From Paenibacillus_E violae (GTDB lineage: Bacteria > Bacillota > Bacilli > Paenibacillales > NBRC-103111), in assembly GCF_032461945.1 (NCBI RefSeq), contig NZ_JAWCUD010000011.1, forward strand, positions 186,001 through 250,000: a DNA stretch of 64,000 bases. The letters run 5' to 3'. A program made the position numbers and the translations under genes. Of this stretch, positions 36,915 through 45,222 are shown piece after piece. The notes under the pieces are model-generated. The model saw only the letters and a program-made list of their open reading frames with translations. It was not told where the DNA came from and made no database searches. Positions within the stretch are counted from its first letter, which is position 1. The number at the start of each line of letters is the position of its first letter.

Positions 36915-37100
36915 TTAGATTTCCAGAGATGAAATGCTTATTTTAGTACTACCTAGGGATATTTTCAATAGCTTATTACATACACCGACTTGATAGATAA
37001 TTCCTTCTTTCCAATGAAAAGCAGTTGTAAAAATTATCTCATTTTGAATAAGAGGTCCGGAATGCAACATATTGCAATGGGCACAATAATAACTAATCAT
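36915..37100 (-). CDS. Small CxxC protein of unknown function (61 aa)
   Basis: The frame begins MISYYCAHCNMLHSGPLIQN and has one CxxC motif at residues 6-9, then a beta-rich tail. I do not recognise it. Its first 17 codons are nearly identical to the chimeric remnant at 31648. A GGAGG stretch lies 14 bases before the ATG, a little far. It could be a metal- or redox-binding peptide, or itself a remnant. Confidence 0.45.
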   Translation of the reverse strand: MISYYCAHCNMLHSGPLIQNEIIFTTAFHWKEGIIYQVGVCNKLLKISLGSTKISISSLEI

Positions 37101-37310
37101 TTTTGCCTTCGACCTCCTCCATTAGTCTAGATAGTAGGCTGTTCTTAAAATAAAACCAAATTTTATTCGTAGGCTGATCATAACCTTGAAACAAAATTAG
37201 TTGGAGTTCTCTTTTCCATTTTAATATCTAATATCTCATGGATATCATCTTTGGTGTAAGTAATATAAGTATTTTCATAGAGTTATTCTGGTAGCGTTTT
37301 CAATAAATGA
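37048..37310. repeat. Duplicated segment, copy 2 (partner at 31590-31740)
   Basis: This is the longer copy of the repeat. It includes the start of the CxxC gene, its upstream region and a conserved end TGGTAGCGTTTTCAATAAAT. No terminal inverted repeats or transposase were seen. Confidence 0.75.
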
Positions 37311-37552
37311 ATAAATTCTTAATCTAAATTTTGTAGAAAAACCTCTGACCACTTATTTGCCTCTATTAACGTCAGTCAGATTCAGTAATCTTTGCGATCT
37401 CTTAACAAATGTACATAAGAATAAGCACTAATATTGACTTTGTCATGGTTATTTTCTTCTCACTTGGTTAACATATTGATAGTTTGAATGATCGAGCTTG
37501 TACTACTCTTCTCTAGGCACTAATGATATTATGAATCATATGAAGTAATGTG
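37311..37552. other. Intergenic stretch before the HxlR gene
   Basis: This AT-rich stretch has no supported coding frame. Confidence 0.4.
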
Positions 37553-37594
37553 AAAAGTACACACTTTTTTGTTATATAGTAACCAAATAGTTAC
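37553..37594 (+). promoter_or_regulatory. HxlR-linked promoter/operator element A
   Basis: AAAAGTACACACTT (inverted repeat AAGT-N4-ACTT) is followed, 18 bases after its first base, by GTTATATAGTAAC, which has palindromic ends and holds the likely -10 box. The same pair with the same offset occurs at 38989, 49625 and (minus strand) 51645. Here it precedes an hxlR-type gene by 30 bases. Confidence 0.65.
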
Positions 37595-37623
37595 AATTAA
37601 AATGGGTAGGTGTTATATCAAAT

Positions 37624-37971
37624 ATGAAAACATATTATTGCGACTTAGAGATTTCATTGGAGGTTATTGGAGGTAAGTGGAAGGGACTTATTTTGTACCA
37701 TTTAATAAAGGGGCCAAAACGAACAAGCGAGTTAAAAAAACTTGTTCAAAGCATTTCTCAAAAAATGCTAATTCAAACACTTCGCGAATTAGAGACTGAC
37801 GGACTCATTCACAGGGAGACGTATAAACAAGTACCTCCTAAAGTTGAATATTCAACTACTGAACTTGGTCAGTCGCTCGAACCTATGCTGAGAGCACTTT
37901 GCTCCTGGGGTGGCGATTATGCAGAAAAAACATTCTCTGAGGGTGAGTATCAAATTTTATCCGTAGAATAA
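37624..37971 (+). CDS. HxlR-family transcription regulator with N-terminal Cys6
   Basis: This 115-residue winged-helix regulator begins MKTYYCDLEISLEVIGGKWK and has the family signature QKMLIQTLRELETDGLIHRE, then VEYSTTELGQSL. Cys6 sits exactly where redox-sensing HxlR members (YodB, CatR) carry their reactive Cys, so it may sense quinones, aldehydes or other electrophiles. It is plus-strand and apparently monocistronic, with a terminator 90 bases downstream. A partner operator element lies just upstream, suggesting autoregulation. Confidence 0.87.
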   Translation: MKTYYCDLEISLEVIGGKWKGLILYHLIKGPKRTSELKKLVQSISQKMLIQTLRELETDGLIHRETYKQVPPKVEYSTTELGQSLEPMLRALCSWGGDYAEKTFSEGEYQILSVE

Positions 37972-38064
37972 TGTTAATTCAGTTTCAAATATCTCTATTG
38001 GAATATAGATTCAATTCATTTTAATGGGTATTCATAATAGTTGAACTTTTTATAACTTAAAATG

Positions 38065-38102
38065 CAGTCCTGTGAACACTATTTTTGGTGTTTACAGGAC
38101 TG
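38065..38102 (+). terminator. Bidirectional terminator between the two HxlR genes
   Basis: A 15-bp stem with one wobble (CAGTCCTGTGAACAC with GTGTTTACAGGACTG) encloses an 8-base T-rich loop and is followed by TTTAAATT. Confidence 0.85.
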
Positions 38103-38172
38103 TTTAAATTCATGCTGTCACAGCAATTTTAAGAAAGTAATCAAATAAAATATTATAAGTTGAACTACCATC

Positions 38173-38516
38173 TTAATTCTTATTTAAATTCAAAATTTGA
38201 ACCTCACCCTTAGCAAAGGTTTCTTCAACATAATTCTGCCCCCATTGGCAAAGCAATCTCAATGCAGGCTCAAGTGATTGTCCGAGTTCTGTTACAGAAT
38301 ATTCGACTCTAGGAGGGACTTGTTGGTAAATCGTCCGAGTAATCATTCTATCTGTTTCTAATTCTCGAAGTGTTTGGATGAGCATTTTTTGAGTAATACC
38401 TTGAACTCGTCGCTTAATTCACTCGTTCGTTTGGGAACTTTCGTAAAATGATACAAAATTTGCATTTTCCATTTTCCCCTGAGTATTTGCATTGCCACTT
38501 CAATGTCACAATAATA
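38173..38516 (-). pseudogene. HxlR-family regulator, frameshifted
   Basis: The last 70 residues (38173-38385) are a clean HxlR C-terminus (MLIQTLRELETDRMITRTIY). The N-terminal part YYCDIEVAMQILRGKWKMQI and LYHFTKVPKRTSEL is in a different frame upstream, so one indel near 38400 breaks the gene. The start is also lost, because it now lies directly against the stop of the MFS remnant. It is related to the intact gene at 37624 and keeps the N-terminal Cys. Confidence 0.85.
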
Positions 38517-38872
38517 TCATGATTTTTTTGCCTTCACTTTCTGATTCAAACGAAGGCTCAAGAAGGTTACAATTGAAGCAGCTAATGCAAAGATTCCTCC
38601 CACCCATGAGACATGAATTAGTCCCACGTTAGTAACAATCAAACCACCAATAGCAGATCCGATAGCAATACCAAAATTTATGGATACAGGGTTTAATGAT
38701 GCTGCTAAATCCCTTGCTGCTGGAAAATGCTTCTCTGCTAACTCAACAAAATAAATTTGACTTGTAGATCCTTGGACAAAATGGCAAATTCACTGGTCCC
38801 CAATACAAAGGTTAATAAAAACAAACTAAATATCAAAATTTTCTGTTGTTTAGATAATTCACTTTTATTCAT
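38517..38872 (-). pseudogene. MFS drug transporter with large internal deletion
   Basis: From ATG 38872 (GGGAG 8 bases ahead) the frame reads MNKSELSKQQKILIFSLFLL and TFVLGTSEFAILSKD, an MFS N-terminus. It then jumps in another frame to the C-terminal region QIYFVELAEKHFPAARDLAA, SLNPVSINFGIAIGSAIGGL and a stop at 38517. About 250 residues are missing between. It resembles YdhP/AraJ-type exporters. Confidence 0.85.
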
Positions 38873-38988
38873 TATTTACTCCCCCAATCATATTATTGAA
38901 TATTCTTCGTACCCCGGTGTTTTTGCGCCCCCTATAATCTGTTAAGAACATCTTACAAACGACATTATGAATTAAAAGTAACAATAGT

Positions 38989-39030
38989 AAAAGTACCCAC
39001 TTATTTGTTATATAGTAACTTATAAGTAAT
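38989..39030 (+). promoter_or_regulatory. HxlR-linked promoter/operator element B
   Basis: AAAAGTACCCACTT is followed 18 bases later by GTTATATAGTAAC, identical in layout to element A. It lies 117 bases upstream of the MFS remnant start (divergent orientation). No intact plus-strand gene follows. Confidence 0.6.
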
Positions 39031-39347
39031 TATTGTATTAATGAGTAAGCTAAATCCTTGTATATCGCGGTTTTCACATTTTCAGGTTAAATATTGAAAA
39101 GTTCCATTGACAGAGGAAACATAAAAAACTGCTAAACCTCATTTTAACGGGCTAATGCTTCCTTGATTTTATTAAGATCAAAAAAATCAAAAGTTTGTAC
39201 TTATCGTGCAGATAGATAAACCTGCATGTTTGACTTACATTCCCTTGACAGTATTCTGCAAAAAAAAGTGCTGCCTCCTCAAGGATTTTGAGTGACAGCA
39301 CCTTCTTGAATAACTATCTGAATTTTTTATTGATTTATATTCTTTTC
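39031..39347. other. Intergenic stretch without a gene
   Basis: This is AT-rich, and I see no supported coding frame between element B and the SDR remnant. Confidence 0.35.
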
Positions 39348-39470
39348 TTAATACTGACCTGCTCCTCCGTCTACAAACAAATCGATCCCGTTAACGTATG
39401 CACTGTCGTCCGAAGGAAGAAATTTCACTACCTTAGCAATATCTTCCGGTGTTCCAACCCTGCCTCTGAA
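39348..39470 (-). pseudogene. C-terminal remnant of a short-chain dehydrogenase
   Basis: The minus strand reads GRVGTPEDIAKVVKFLPSDD, then SAYVNGIDLFVDGGAGQY and a stop, the standard SDR C-terminus. Upstream it abuts a plus-strand Crp/Fnr fragment, so the rest of the gene is gone. Confidence 0.8.
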
Positions 39471-39692
39471 TTACTGGAAAGATTAGCATTAGGATCTGTA
39501 CATGAACGTGTACTATATTTGCTACTACGGCTTTCTAGTCAATTCGGCATCCCTGAGGAGCAATTTGTTAAAATCGATCTCCCTCTAACCCGCATGGAAT
39601 TAGCTCATATGATTGGAGCTACAAGAGAATCCGTGAAAAAAATCCTAGTAGATATAAAGAAAGCTAAAGAAAGTTTGGAACTAGACAACTAG
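39466..39692 (+). pseudogene. C-terminal remnant of a Crp/Fnr-family regulator
   Basis: The plus frame reads ELLERLALGSVHERVLYLLL, then LPLTRMELAHMIGATRESVK and a stop. This is the Crp-type HTH (recognition helix IGATRESVKKIL). The cyclic-nucleotide-binding-like domain is missing; an open frame upstream to 39288 is antisense to the SDR remnant and not part of this family. Confidence 0.8.
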
Positions 39693-39699
39693 TAAAATG

Positions 39700-39734
39700 A
39701 ATGAGGAGCAATTCGCTTAGGAATACTCCTCATT
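39700..39734. terminator. Bidirectional terminator between convergent units
   Basis: A perfect 9-bp stem AATGAGGAG with CTCCTCATT has a 17-base loop and a following TTTCATT. It lies between the Crp/Fnr remnant (plus) and the thioredoxin-like gene (minus). Confidence 0.75.
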
Positions 39735-39752
39735 TTCATTCGACGTTCTCAA

Positions 39753-40067
39753 TTATAATGTATCGAGATATTCGCGCACTTGCGTAGGAGTCTTTGCAAA
39801 TTTACTGTGTAAATGTCCAATTTTCTCTCCATTTTTAAATACTAATAAACTAGGAATCCCGCGTACATCATTTTCTTCGGCTATTTGTTGAAACTCTTCA
39901 GCATCAATTGCAAAGAAATCCTTATCCGTTTGCCCTTCAATAATATCCCCAATAAAACGATCCATGTTTTTACAGTCAGGGCACCAGGTTGTATCAAATT
40001 TCATAACTGTAAAAGCATCTCTTGCAATAAGTTCTTGATACTGATCTTTTGATTGTATTCTATCCAT
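39753..40067 (-). CDS. Thioredoxin-like protein (WCPDC)
   Basis: This 104-residue cytoplasmic thioredoxin-fold protein has the active site WCPDC (Cys29, Cys32) and the cis-Pro motif GIPSLLVFKNG. The CPDC variant is typical of Bacillus YtpP/YdfQ-like thioredoxins. It lies 22 bases after the RclA-like flavoprotein gene on the same strand, so it is likely co-transcribed and may pass electrons to the same oxidised targets. Confidence 0.88.
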   Translation of the reverse strand: MDRIQSKDQYQELIARDAFTVMKFDTTWCPDCKNMDRFIGDIIEGQTDKDFFAIDAEEFQQIAEENDVRGIPSLLVFKNGEKIGHLHSKFAKTPTQVREYLDTL

Positions 40068-40089
40068 GTCTATATTCTCCTCATGTATA

Positions 40090-41466
40090 TTATTTAATTA
40101 ATTGAAATAAATCATTTAGAGATTCGCTCATCGTGGGATGTGTGAAGATGTGATCTCTTAAATAAGTGTAGGGTTGACCTGTTTCCATGGCTATCTGAAC
40201 AATATTAATCATTTCATGTGATTCTGAACAAAACAATGAACAGCCGAGTATCTTGTCTGTTTTCGCATCAACGATTGCTTTTAACAGCCCGTCCGTTTCT
40301 TCCGTCAACTTTGCACGTGGTATTGCTGCGGCAGGCATTGTGGCCACTTTTATTTCATAACCCTTAGCAAGTGCCTCATCTTCGCTTAACCCCACACGGG
40401 ATAAAGGAGGGTCAATAAATACGGAATATGGCACATAAAGCCGGTCTTCCGTTGTTCTTTGCTTTGAGCCATACAAGTTATCTAATATAATACGTTGATC
40501 GTCCAACGAAATGTAGGTGAATTGTAATCCGCCAACAACATCCCCCATGGCATAAATGTGAGGTATTGTCGTTTGTAATCGCTCGTCAACCTTGATAGCT
40601 CCTCGATCAGAAACAGCTATGCCTGCCTCTTGAAGCTGCAAGCCTTCCGTGTTTGGCTTTCTTCCAGCGGCGATTAAAACAGCATCTGCGTAAAGTTCAT
40701 GAATGGTATTGTCCTGATCTCGGTAAGTTACAACCACTCCATGCTCTACATCACGAACAGATTGTATTTCAGTACCAAACTTAAATTGGACTCCTCTTTT
40801 CTCAAGAGTTGATTGAACCATACCCGCAATGTCTCGATCTTCCCTTGAGAGAAATTCACTGTGTTTATCCAAAACAACAATTTCTGAACCAAAATTCGCG
40901 TAGATCGATGAAAATTCCAATCCGATGTAACCAGCTCCAAGAACAACCATCTTTTTAGGCAGATTAGTTAATTCCAGTAGGGATGTACTTGTGTACACAT
41001 GTTGACTACTAGAAATCCCTTCAATAGCAGGGATAATGGTTGAAGCTCCAGTATTTATATAAATCTTCTCACCGTAAATCGATGTAAGCTCTTCGCCGCC
41101 TTGAATTACAATTTCATGTGATGATTCAAATTTTGCCTTACCCGTATAAATCGTTACCATATCAAGATTGTCAAGGTTATCAAAATTCTTTTGACGAAGG
41201 CCAGATACCAAGGTAGTTTTTTTATCTATAGCTAGTCGATAGGCTGCGGATTTTTGATCAAAATCTTTTAAATTCATGAGTTGTGACTGCTTAGAATAAT
41301 GAACTAATGCTTTTGTTGGAATACAACCGATATTAATGCATGTACCTCCATACATTAGTTCTGATTGTTCAATGATGGCTACTTTCTGACCTTTCTTAGC
41401 TAATGCTGCAGCCAGTGTTTTACCACCTTTTCCGAACCCGATAATAATGGCATCATATTGTATCAT
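40090..41466 (-). CDS. rclA: RclA-like pyridine nucleotide-disulfide oxidoreductase
   Basis: This 458-residue FAD enzyme has N-terminal IIIGFGKGGKTLA, the redox disulfide GGTCINIGCIPTK with Cys43 and Cys48 at the same positions as in E. coli RclA, an NAD(P)H-binding GAGYIGLEF segment, FAD motif YAMGDV, and a C-terminal dimer domain with HPTMSE. RclA-family enzymes reduce hypothiocyanous acid and protect against reactive chlorine and immune oxidants. The open frame starts at 41475, but ATG 41466 fits the AAGGA site and gives the family N-terminus. It heads a likely two-gene unit with a thioredoxin-like gene. Mercuric reductase is unlikely, because the C-terminal CC pair and the HMA domain are absent. 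Confidence 0.85.
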   Translation of the reverse strand: MIQYDAIIIGFGKGGKTLAAALAKKGQKVAIIEQSELMYGGTCINIGCIPTKALVHYSKQSQLMNLKDFDQKSAAYRLAIDKKTTLVSGLRQKNFDNLDNLDMVTIYTGKAKFESSHEIVIQGGEELTSIYGEKIYINTGASTIIPAIEGISSSQHVYTSTSLLELTNLPKKMVVLGAGYIGLEFSSIYANFGSEIVVLDKHSEFLSREDRDIAGMVQSTLEKRGVQFKFGTEIQSVRDVEHGVVVTYRDQDNTIHELYADAVLIAAGRKPNTEGLQLQEAGIAVSDRGAIKVDERLQTTIPHIYAMGDVVGGLQFTYISLDDQRIILDNLYGSKQRTTEDRLYVPYSVFIDPPLSRVGLSEDEALAKGYEIKVATMPAAAIPRAKLTEETDGLLKAIVDAKTDKILGCSLFCSESHEMINIVQIAMETGQPYTYLRDHIFTHPTMSESLNDLFQLIK

Positions 41467-41556
41467 TTCACACATCCTTGTCTTGTCACATTCTCATGCT
41501 AATGTAAGTAAAGCTAGACATGGGATCTAGTCCTTTTTTGCTGTTAACGTACTTCC

Positions 41557-41730
41557 TTATTCTCCTTTTGGCTCTAACCAACTAACCACTCTGTCCTCGA
41601 TCAGCTCACCAAGAGTACCTTTATAATTCTTCCGATAAGGTTTCGTAAATTCTTCCTGCAACCAACTATTCCTTGTTCTCTGCCATATCTCATAGATGAC
41701 TAAATCATTAGGTTGATCCATATCATCAGA
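41557..41730 (-). pseudogene. C-terminal remnant of an ABM-domain (quinol monooxygenase-like) protein
   Basis: The minus strand reads DDMDQPNDLVIYEIWQRTRN, then SWLQEEFTKPYRKNYKGTLG and a stop. It matches the middle and end of the intact ABM protein at 47940-48287. The N-terminal half is missing. Confidence 0.8.
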
Positions 41731-41739
41731 TAATATATC

Positions 41740-42010
41740 GCTAATAATAATGATTTCTCGTTATAATTGTTATTGTTTTATTACTTTATCAGCATACTTC
41801 TAAATGAAAGATTCTTCTGTAATCTAATTCACACATCTTTTTATACAACTAAGCTTTACCATTCTATATTATCCCAAAAACAGTCTGATTTATTATTTTC
41901 ACATTTTCGATTTAAATAAACGTCTTTGGAGTCTATTGTACAGACAGTACCCACATACTTATGGATTCAGTCATATCATTGAAACAAGCCTAATCTATAA
42001 CCATTTATAA
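41740..42010. other. Intergenic stretch without a gene
   Basis: This AT-rich stretch has no supported coding frame. It separates the ABM remnant from the terminator of the trx operon. Confidence 0.35.
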
Positions 42011-42011
42011 G

Positions 42012-42038
42012 AAAAAGGCTGTTGGATTACCAACGGCC
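42012..42038 (-). terminator. Terminator of the trxB-trxA-isochorismatase unit
   Basis: On the minus strand GGCCGTTGG pairs with CCAACAGCC over a 4-base loop and is followed by TTTTTC. It lies 44 bases after the stop. Confidence 0.85.
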
Positions 42039-42081
42039 TCTTAGGATATTTCATTAATAAAAAAATTATCGTCGTTATCCT

Positions 42082-42720
42082 CTACTTTGAACTCATTTTT
42101 TCGGCAGCTTCTTTTGCCGTCCATGAGCCACTACATAGCAATCCGAAATTAAGCTTTCCAGCATTATAGGCATCCATGCCTGGAGCAGCGGTTGCATCAT
42201 GAATGACAGCAACTTCAAACCCTTGTTCAACAAGCTCTCGCATATGAGAATCAACACAAATATTAGAGTTCATTCCTGCGAGTAGGACTTTACTAAACCC
42301 TCTTTTACGTAATTGCAAAACGAGATCCGTTGATTCTGGTCCAAAGATTTTATGTGGACTTGTAATAATTGTCTTCCCATCTTCAATATAGGGTTTATAC
42401 AGTTCATAAAAATCTGCTTGAGATGATTGGGGCACTTCAGTTTGTGGGCTAGTTACGTCAAACAATTTTAGATCGTGCATCATTTTTTCACCGACACTCA
42501 ATATCTCCCACTTATGGTCATGAGGATAATAATAATGTGGTGAAACAAAAACTTGATAATTGTGTTGCTTTGCTGTCTTAAATACTAGTTCCAGATTCTC
42601 GATCATATTGACTTCTTTAATAACATCTTTCGTTAATTCATAGCCAGAACCAGATGGACTTAAGAATGCATTTTGAGGGTCAGTCACAACAATCGCAGTT
42701 GTTTGTTGGTTAATTTCCAT
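42082..42720 (-). CDS. Isochorismatase-family cysteine hydrolase
   Basis: This 212-residue protein has the cysteine-hydrolase fold: catalytic Asp14 in IVVTDPQNAFL, a Lys in the middle region, and the nucleophile Cys in NSNICVDSHMREL with the following HDATAAPG loop. Family members hydrolyse isochorismate, nicotinamide, N-carbamoyl compounds or similar substrates, and the substrate here cannot be told. It is the last gene of a unit with trxA (21 bases upstream) and trxB, which suggests a stress-response role. Confidence 0.85.
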   Translation of the reverse strand: MEINQQTTAIVVTDPQNAFLSPSGSGYELTKDVIKEVNMIENLELVFKTAKQHNYQVFVSPHYYYPHDHKWEILSVGEKMMHDLKLFDVTSPQTEVPQSSQADFYELYKPYIEDGKTIITSPHKIFGPESTDLVLQLRKRGFSKVLLAGMNSNICVDSHMRELVEQGFEVAVIHDATAAPGMDAYNAGKLNFGLLCSGSWTAKEAAEKMSSK

Positions 42721-42741
42721 GTTTTACTCCTTCAAATAGAT

Positions 42742-43074
42742 TTAACAAGTATCACCTATTGCTGTATACTCATTAATTTTTTGTTTTAAAAACGCTTTGC
42801 TCTGAACGCCAACAAATGTTTCTAATTTGTAACCATCTTTAAAAATCATTAAAGTAGGAATACTTTTCACATCATACTCTGATGCAATGTCAGATTCCGC
42901 ATCTATATCCACTTTAGCAATTGTAGCCTCACTCTTCAGTTCTTTAGCTATTTCTTCTACAATAGGCAACTGTATCTTACAAGGACCACACCAAGTTGCA
43001 TAAAAATCTACAAGTGTAACTCCATGTTCAATTTGCTTATGAAAGCTATTCTTAGTTAACGAAATAACATCCAT
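42742..43074 (-). CDS. trxA: Thioredoxin
   Basis: This is a classic thioredoxin of 110 residues with WCGPC (Cys29, Cys32) and the cis-Pro segment IPTLMIFKDG. The open frame starts at 43116, but ATG 43074 has AGGAGG 8 bases ahead and gives the usual length. It lies 65 bases after the thioredoxin reductase gene, so the reductase and its substrate are encoded together. Confidence 0.92.
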   Translation of the reverse strand: MDVISLTKNSFHKQIEHGVTLVDFYATWCGPCKIQLPIVEEIAKELKSEATIAKVDIDAESDIASEYDVKSIPTLMIFKDGYKLETFVGVQSKAFLKQKINEYTAIGDTC

Positions 43075-43139
43075 TATTATAACCTCCTGGTGTTTGATAA
43101 ATTCATCATAATTCATACAAATATTTCTCTAATCCCTTT

Positions 43140-44090
43140 TTACACAAGCGTTTTACTCCAATCATGAAACATAGAACCTTCAAGGAACTTCTCGCAATCT
43201 AAAGCTGCCATACAACCACTTCCAGCTGCAGTAATGGCTTGTCTATACTTCTTATCTTGCACATCGCCGCAGGCAAACACTCCCGGAATGTTAGTTTCAG
43301 AAGACCCTGGTTTTACGATCAAATAACCAATGTCATCCGTATCTAACTGGCCGTCAAGGAATTTTGTGTTAGGTGTATGTCCTATCGTAACAAAAATGCC
43401 TTCTGTTTCGATAATCTCTTCTTCAGATGTGATATTATTGAGAACTTTTAACCCAGTTACCCCTCGTTCCCCTGATAGCACCTCTAAGGGGGTATTATTC
43501 AAGCTCCATGTGATTTTTGGGTTTTGACGAGCACGGTCCTGCATAATTTTTGATGCGCGTAATTCCTCACGTCGATGAACTATTCGTACCTCTGATGCAA
43601 ATTTCGTTAAGAAGTGTGCTTCTTCCATAGCGGAGTCTCCACCACCAACAACAATAATCTTTTTGTTACGGAAAAAGAACCCATCACAAGTTGCACAAGT
43701 ACTAATACCTCGTCCTACATTTTCTTTTTCACCTGATATGCCAAGGTATTTCGCGGAGGCACCTGTTGATATAATGATGGAGTTTGCTACGAGTTCTTCA
43801 CCTCCTTCAAGAGTTAATTCAAAAGGTCGGTCGGATAAATTCACTTTATCAACCCATCCTGAACGAAACTTTGCACCGAATCTTTCTGCTTGCTTTCGCA
43901 TATTTTCTATCAACTCTGGTCCCATCATTCCTTCTGGAAAACCCGGAAAATTCTCAACCTCAGTAGTGGTAGTTAATTGTCCACCTGGTTCAGGACCTTC
44001 AATAATAATTGGTTCTAAATTTGCACGAGCTAAATATATTGCAGCGGTAAGTCCAGCGGGCCCAGTACCGATAATGATCGCTTGATTCAT
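43140..44090 (-). CDS. trxB: Thioredoxin reductase
   Basis: This 316-residue NADPH-dependent flavoprotein reduces thioredoxin. It has FAD motif GTGPAGLTAA at the N-terminus, NADPH motif VGGGDSAMEE, the active-site CATCDG (Cys132, Cys135) and the C-terminal FAD motif GVFACGDVQD. ATG 44090 has GGAGG just upstream. This is probably an extra copy beside a housekeeping trxB elsewhere, given its position in an accessory redox cluster. Confidence 0.93.
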   Translation of the reverse strand: MNQAIIIGTGPAGLTAAIYLARANLEPIIIEGPEPGGQLTTTTEVENFPGFPEGMMGPELIENMRKQAERFGAKFRSGWVDKVNLSDRPFELTLEGGEELVANSIIISTGASAKYLGISGEKENVGRGISTCATCDGFFFRNKKIIVVGGGDSAMEEAHFLTKFASEVRIVHRREELRASKIMQDRARQNPKITWSLNNTPLEVLSGERGVTGLKVLNNITSEEEIIETEGIFVTIGHTPNTKFLDGQLDTDDIGYLIVKPGSSETNIPGVFACGDVQDKKYRQAITAAGSGCMAALDCEKFLEGSMFHDWSKTLV

Positions 44091-44271
44091 TTGATTTCCT
44101 CCTTAATTGCTGGAACAACTAATAATGTTTAGCAATATGTTATTTGTTATTCCCCTTCCATCCTATTCGATTATGCGGATATGATTTAAACACCATAAAA
44201 AAAAAACCGCAATTTAGTCCGGATTCCTCTTTTTTAAGTCTCGTAGATAGGGCATTTCTTCTGATAATATA

Positions 44272-44731
44272 TTAACCTAGCTTAATACCGATCAAAGCAT
44301 TATCTTCTGGTGTGCCGAGCCAATACCCATAAGTTATCGCAACTTCAACAAAGTGTTGTAATACCTCTAGCGAAGGAGGTCCAGGTGGCACTGTGTCAAC
44401 AGGGCGCCCAATTTCATTGAAAAATCCCCCCATTTTTTACTGTCGATACGACTAACAATGTTACTGTCTCGTTAGAGGAATTCCTCCAAGCATGTTTTAC
44501 ATCTCCAGGGATATCAACGGTCTCACCAGCTTTTACTGTTTTCCAACTGTCTTCCGTGAATGCTTCAAGTTCCCCTGCAAGAACAACAAATGTTTCACGA
44601 TCATCATGACTGTGAACAGGAACGATAACTCCTGCTGGAACTTCAGCCTTCATGAGGGAATAATCCTTATTTTCTATTAAATCCGTTACGAGTTGAATAC
44701 GTGGTCCCATGACATCTAAAACTTTTGACAT
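44272..44731 (-). pseudogene. Cupin-domain protein, frameshifted in a G6 tract
   Basis: The first 105 codons encode a single-domain cupin (PVHSHDDRETFVVLAGELEA, then AGETVDIPGDVKHAWRN) and stop at 44414. After the run of six G (minus strand AAT GGG GGG ATT) the other frame continues smoothly: FFNEIGRPVDTVPPGPPSLE, then YGYWLGTPEDN, to a stop at 44272. One extra G explains the break, and the full protein would be about 152 residues. The conserved metal ligands (HSH, Glu, later His) are present in the first part, so the short product may still fold. Confidence 0.85.
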
Positions 44732-44739
44732 AATATATT

Positions 44740-45080
44740 GTGCCTCCTAATTTATAATGTTTTCAATGTTTGCAGCAATTTAACTTCTAGAGTAATTGGA
44801 GGTTAAGCTAACTATTTTTTATATTCTTACAACGACAGTCGCTATATGTTGAACCGGATTTATTGAGTCTTTCAACTCAATTGCTCCTCCTTATCTGCTC
44901 TCCTATTTTAAGGCTAACCATTTATTTATTCTGTAATCTATTCTACAGACTATTATTGGAAGTGCCTTACTACTGCTGGCATTTGGAAAAGGAATAGTTG
45001 GAACGAATCTATATTTCCCATAATTCCAATTCTCCCAATGATATAATTAGTGTATTACTTATTTATTGAAAACCTCATAA
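44740..45080. other. Intergenic stretch without a gene
   Basis: AT-rich and non-coding as far as I can see. It must carry the promoter of the cupin gene (minus) and possibly that of the permease pair (plus). Confidence 0.35.
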
Positions 45081-45116
45081 AACCAGCAGTTCAAGAATTA
45101 ATTTGAACTGCTGGTT
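45081..45116. terminator. Perfect 14-bp hairpin
   Basis: AACCAGCAGTTCAA and TTGAACTGCTGGTT form a perfect stem with an 8-base loop. The T-rich flank is better on the minus strand (GGTTTTATG), although no minus-strand gene ends here. It lies 107 bases before the permease pair and may insulate it. Confidence 0.6.
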
Positions 45117-45222
45117 CTATTGCATACATTTGAATGTTATTAGTGATAATAATCGAATTCAGAAAAGGTTGTGAATATTAATAAATAAGCACTTATAAAC
45201 TAATAGTAAAGAAGGTAAAATT

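Noticed and set aside
31590..37310. Insertion sequence bounded by the 150-base repeat
   Set aside because: No transposase, terminal inverted repeats or target-site duplication could be seen. The repeat is better explained by segmental duplication and deletion.
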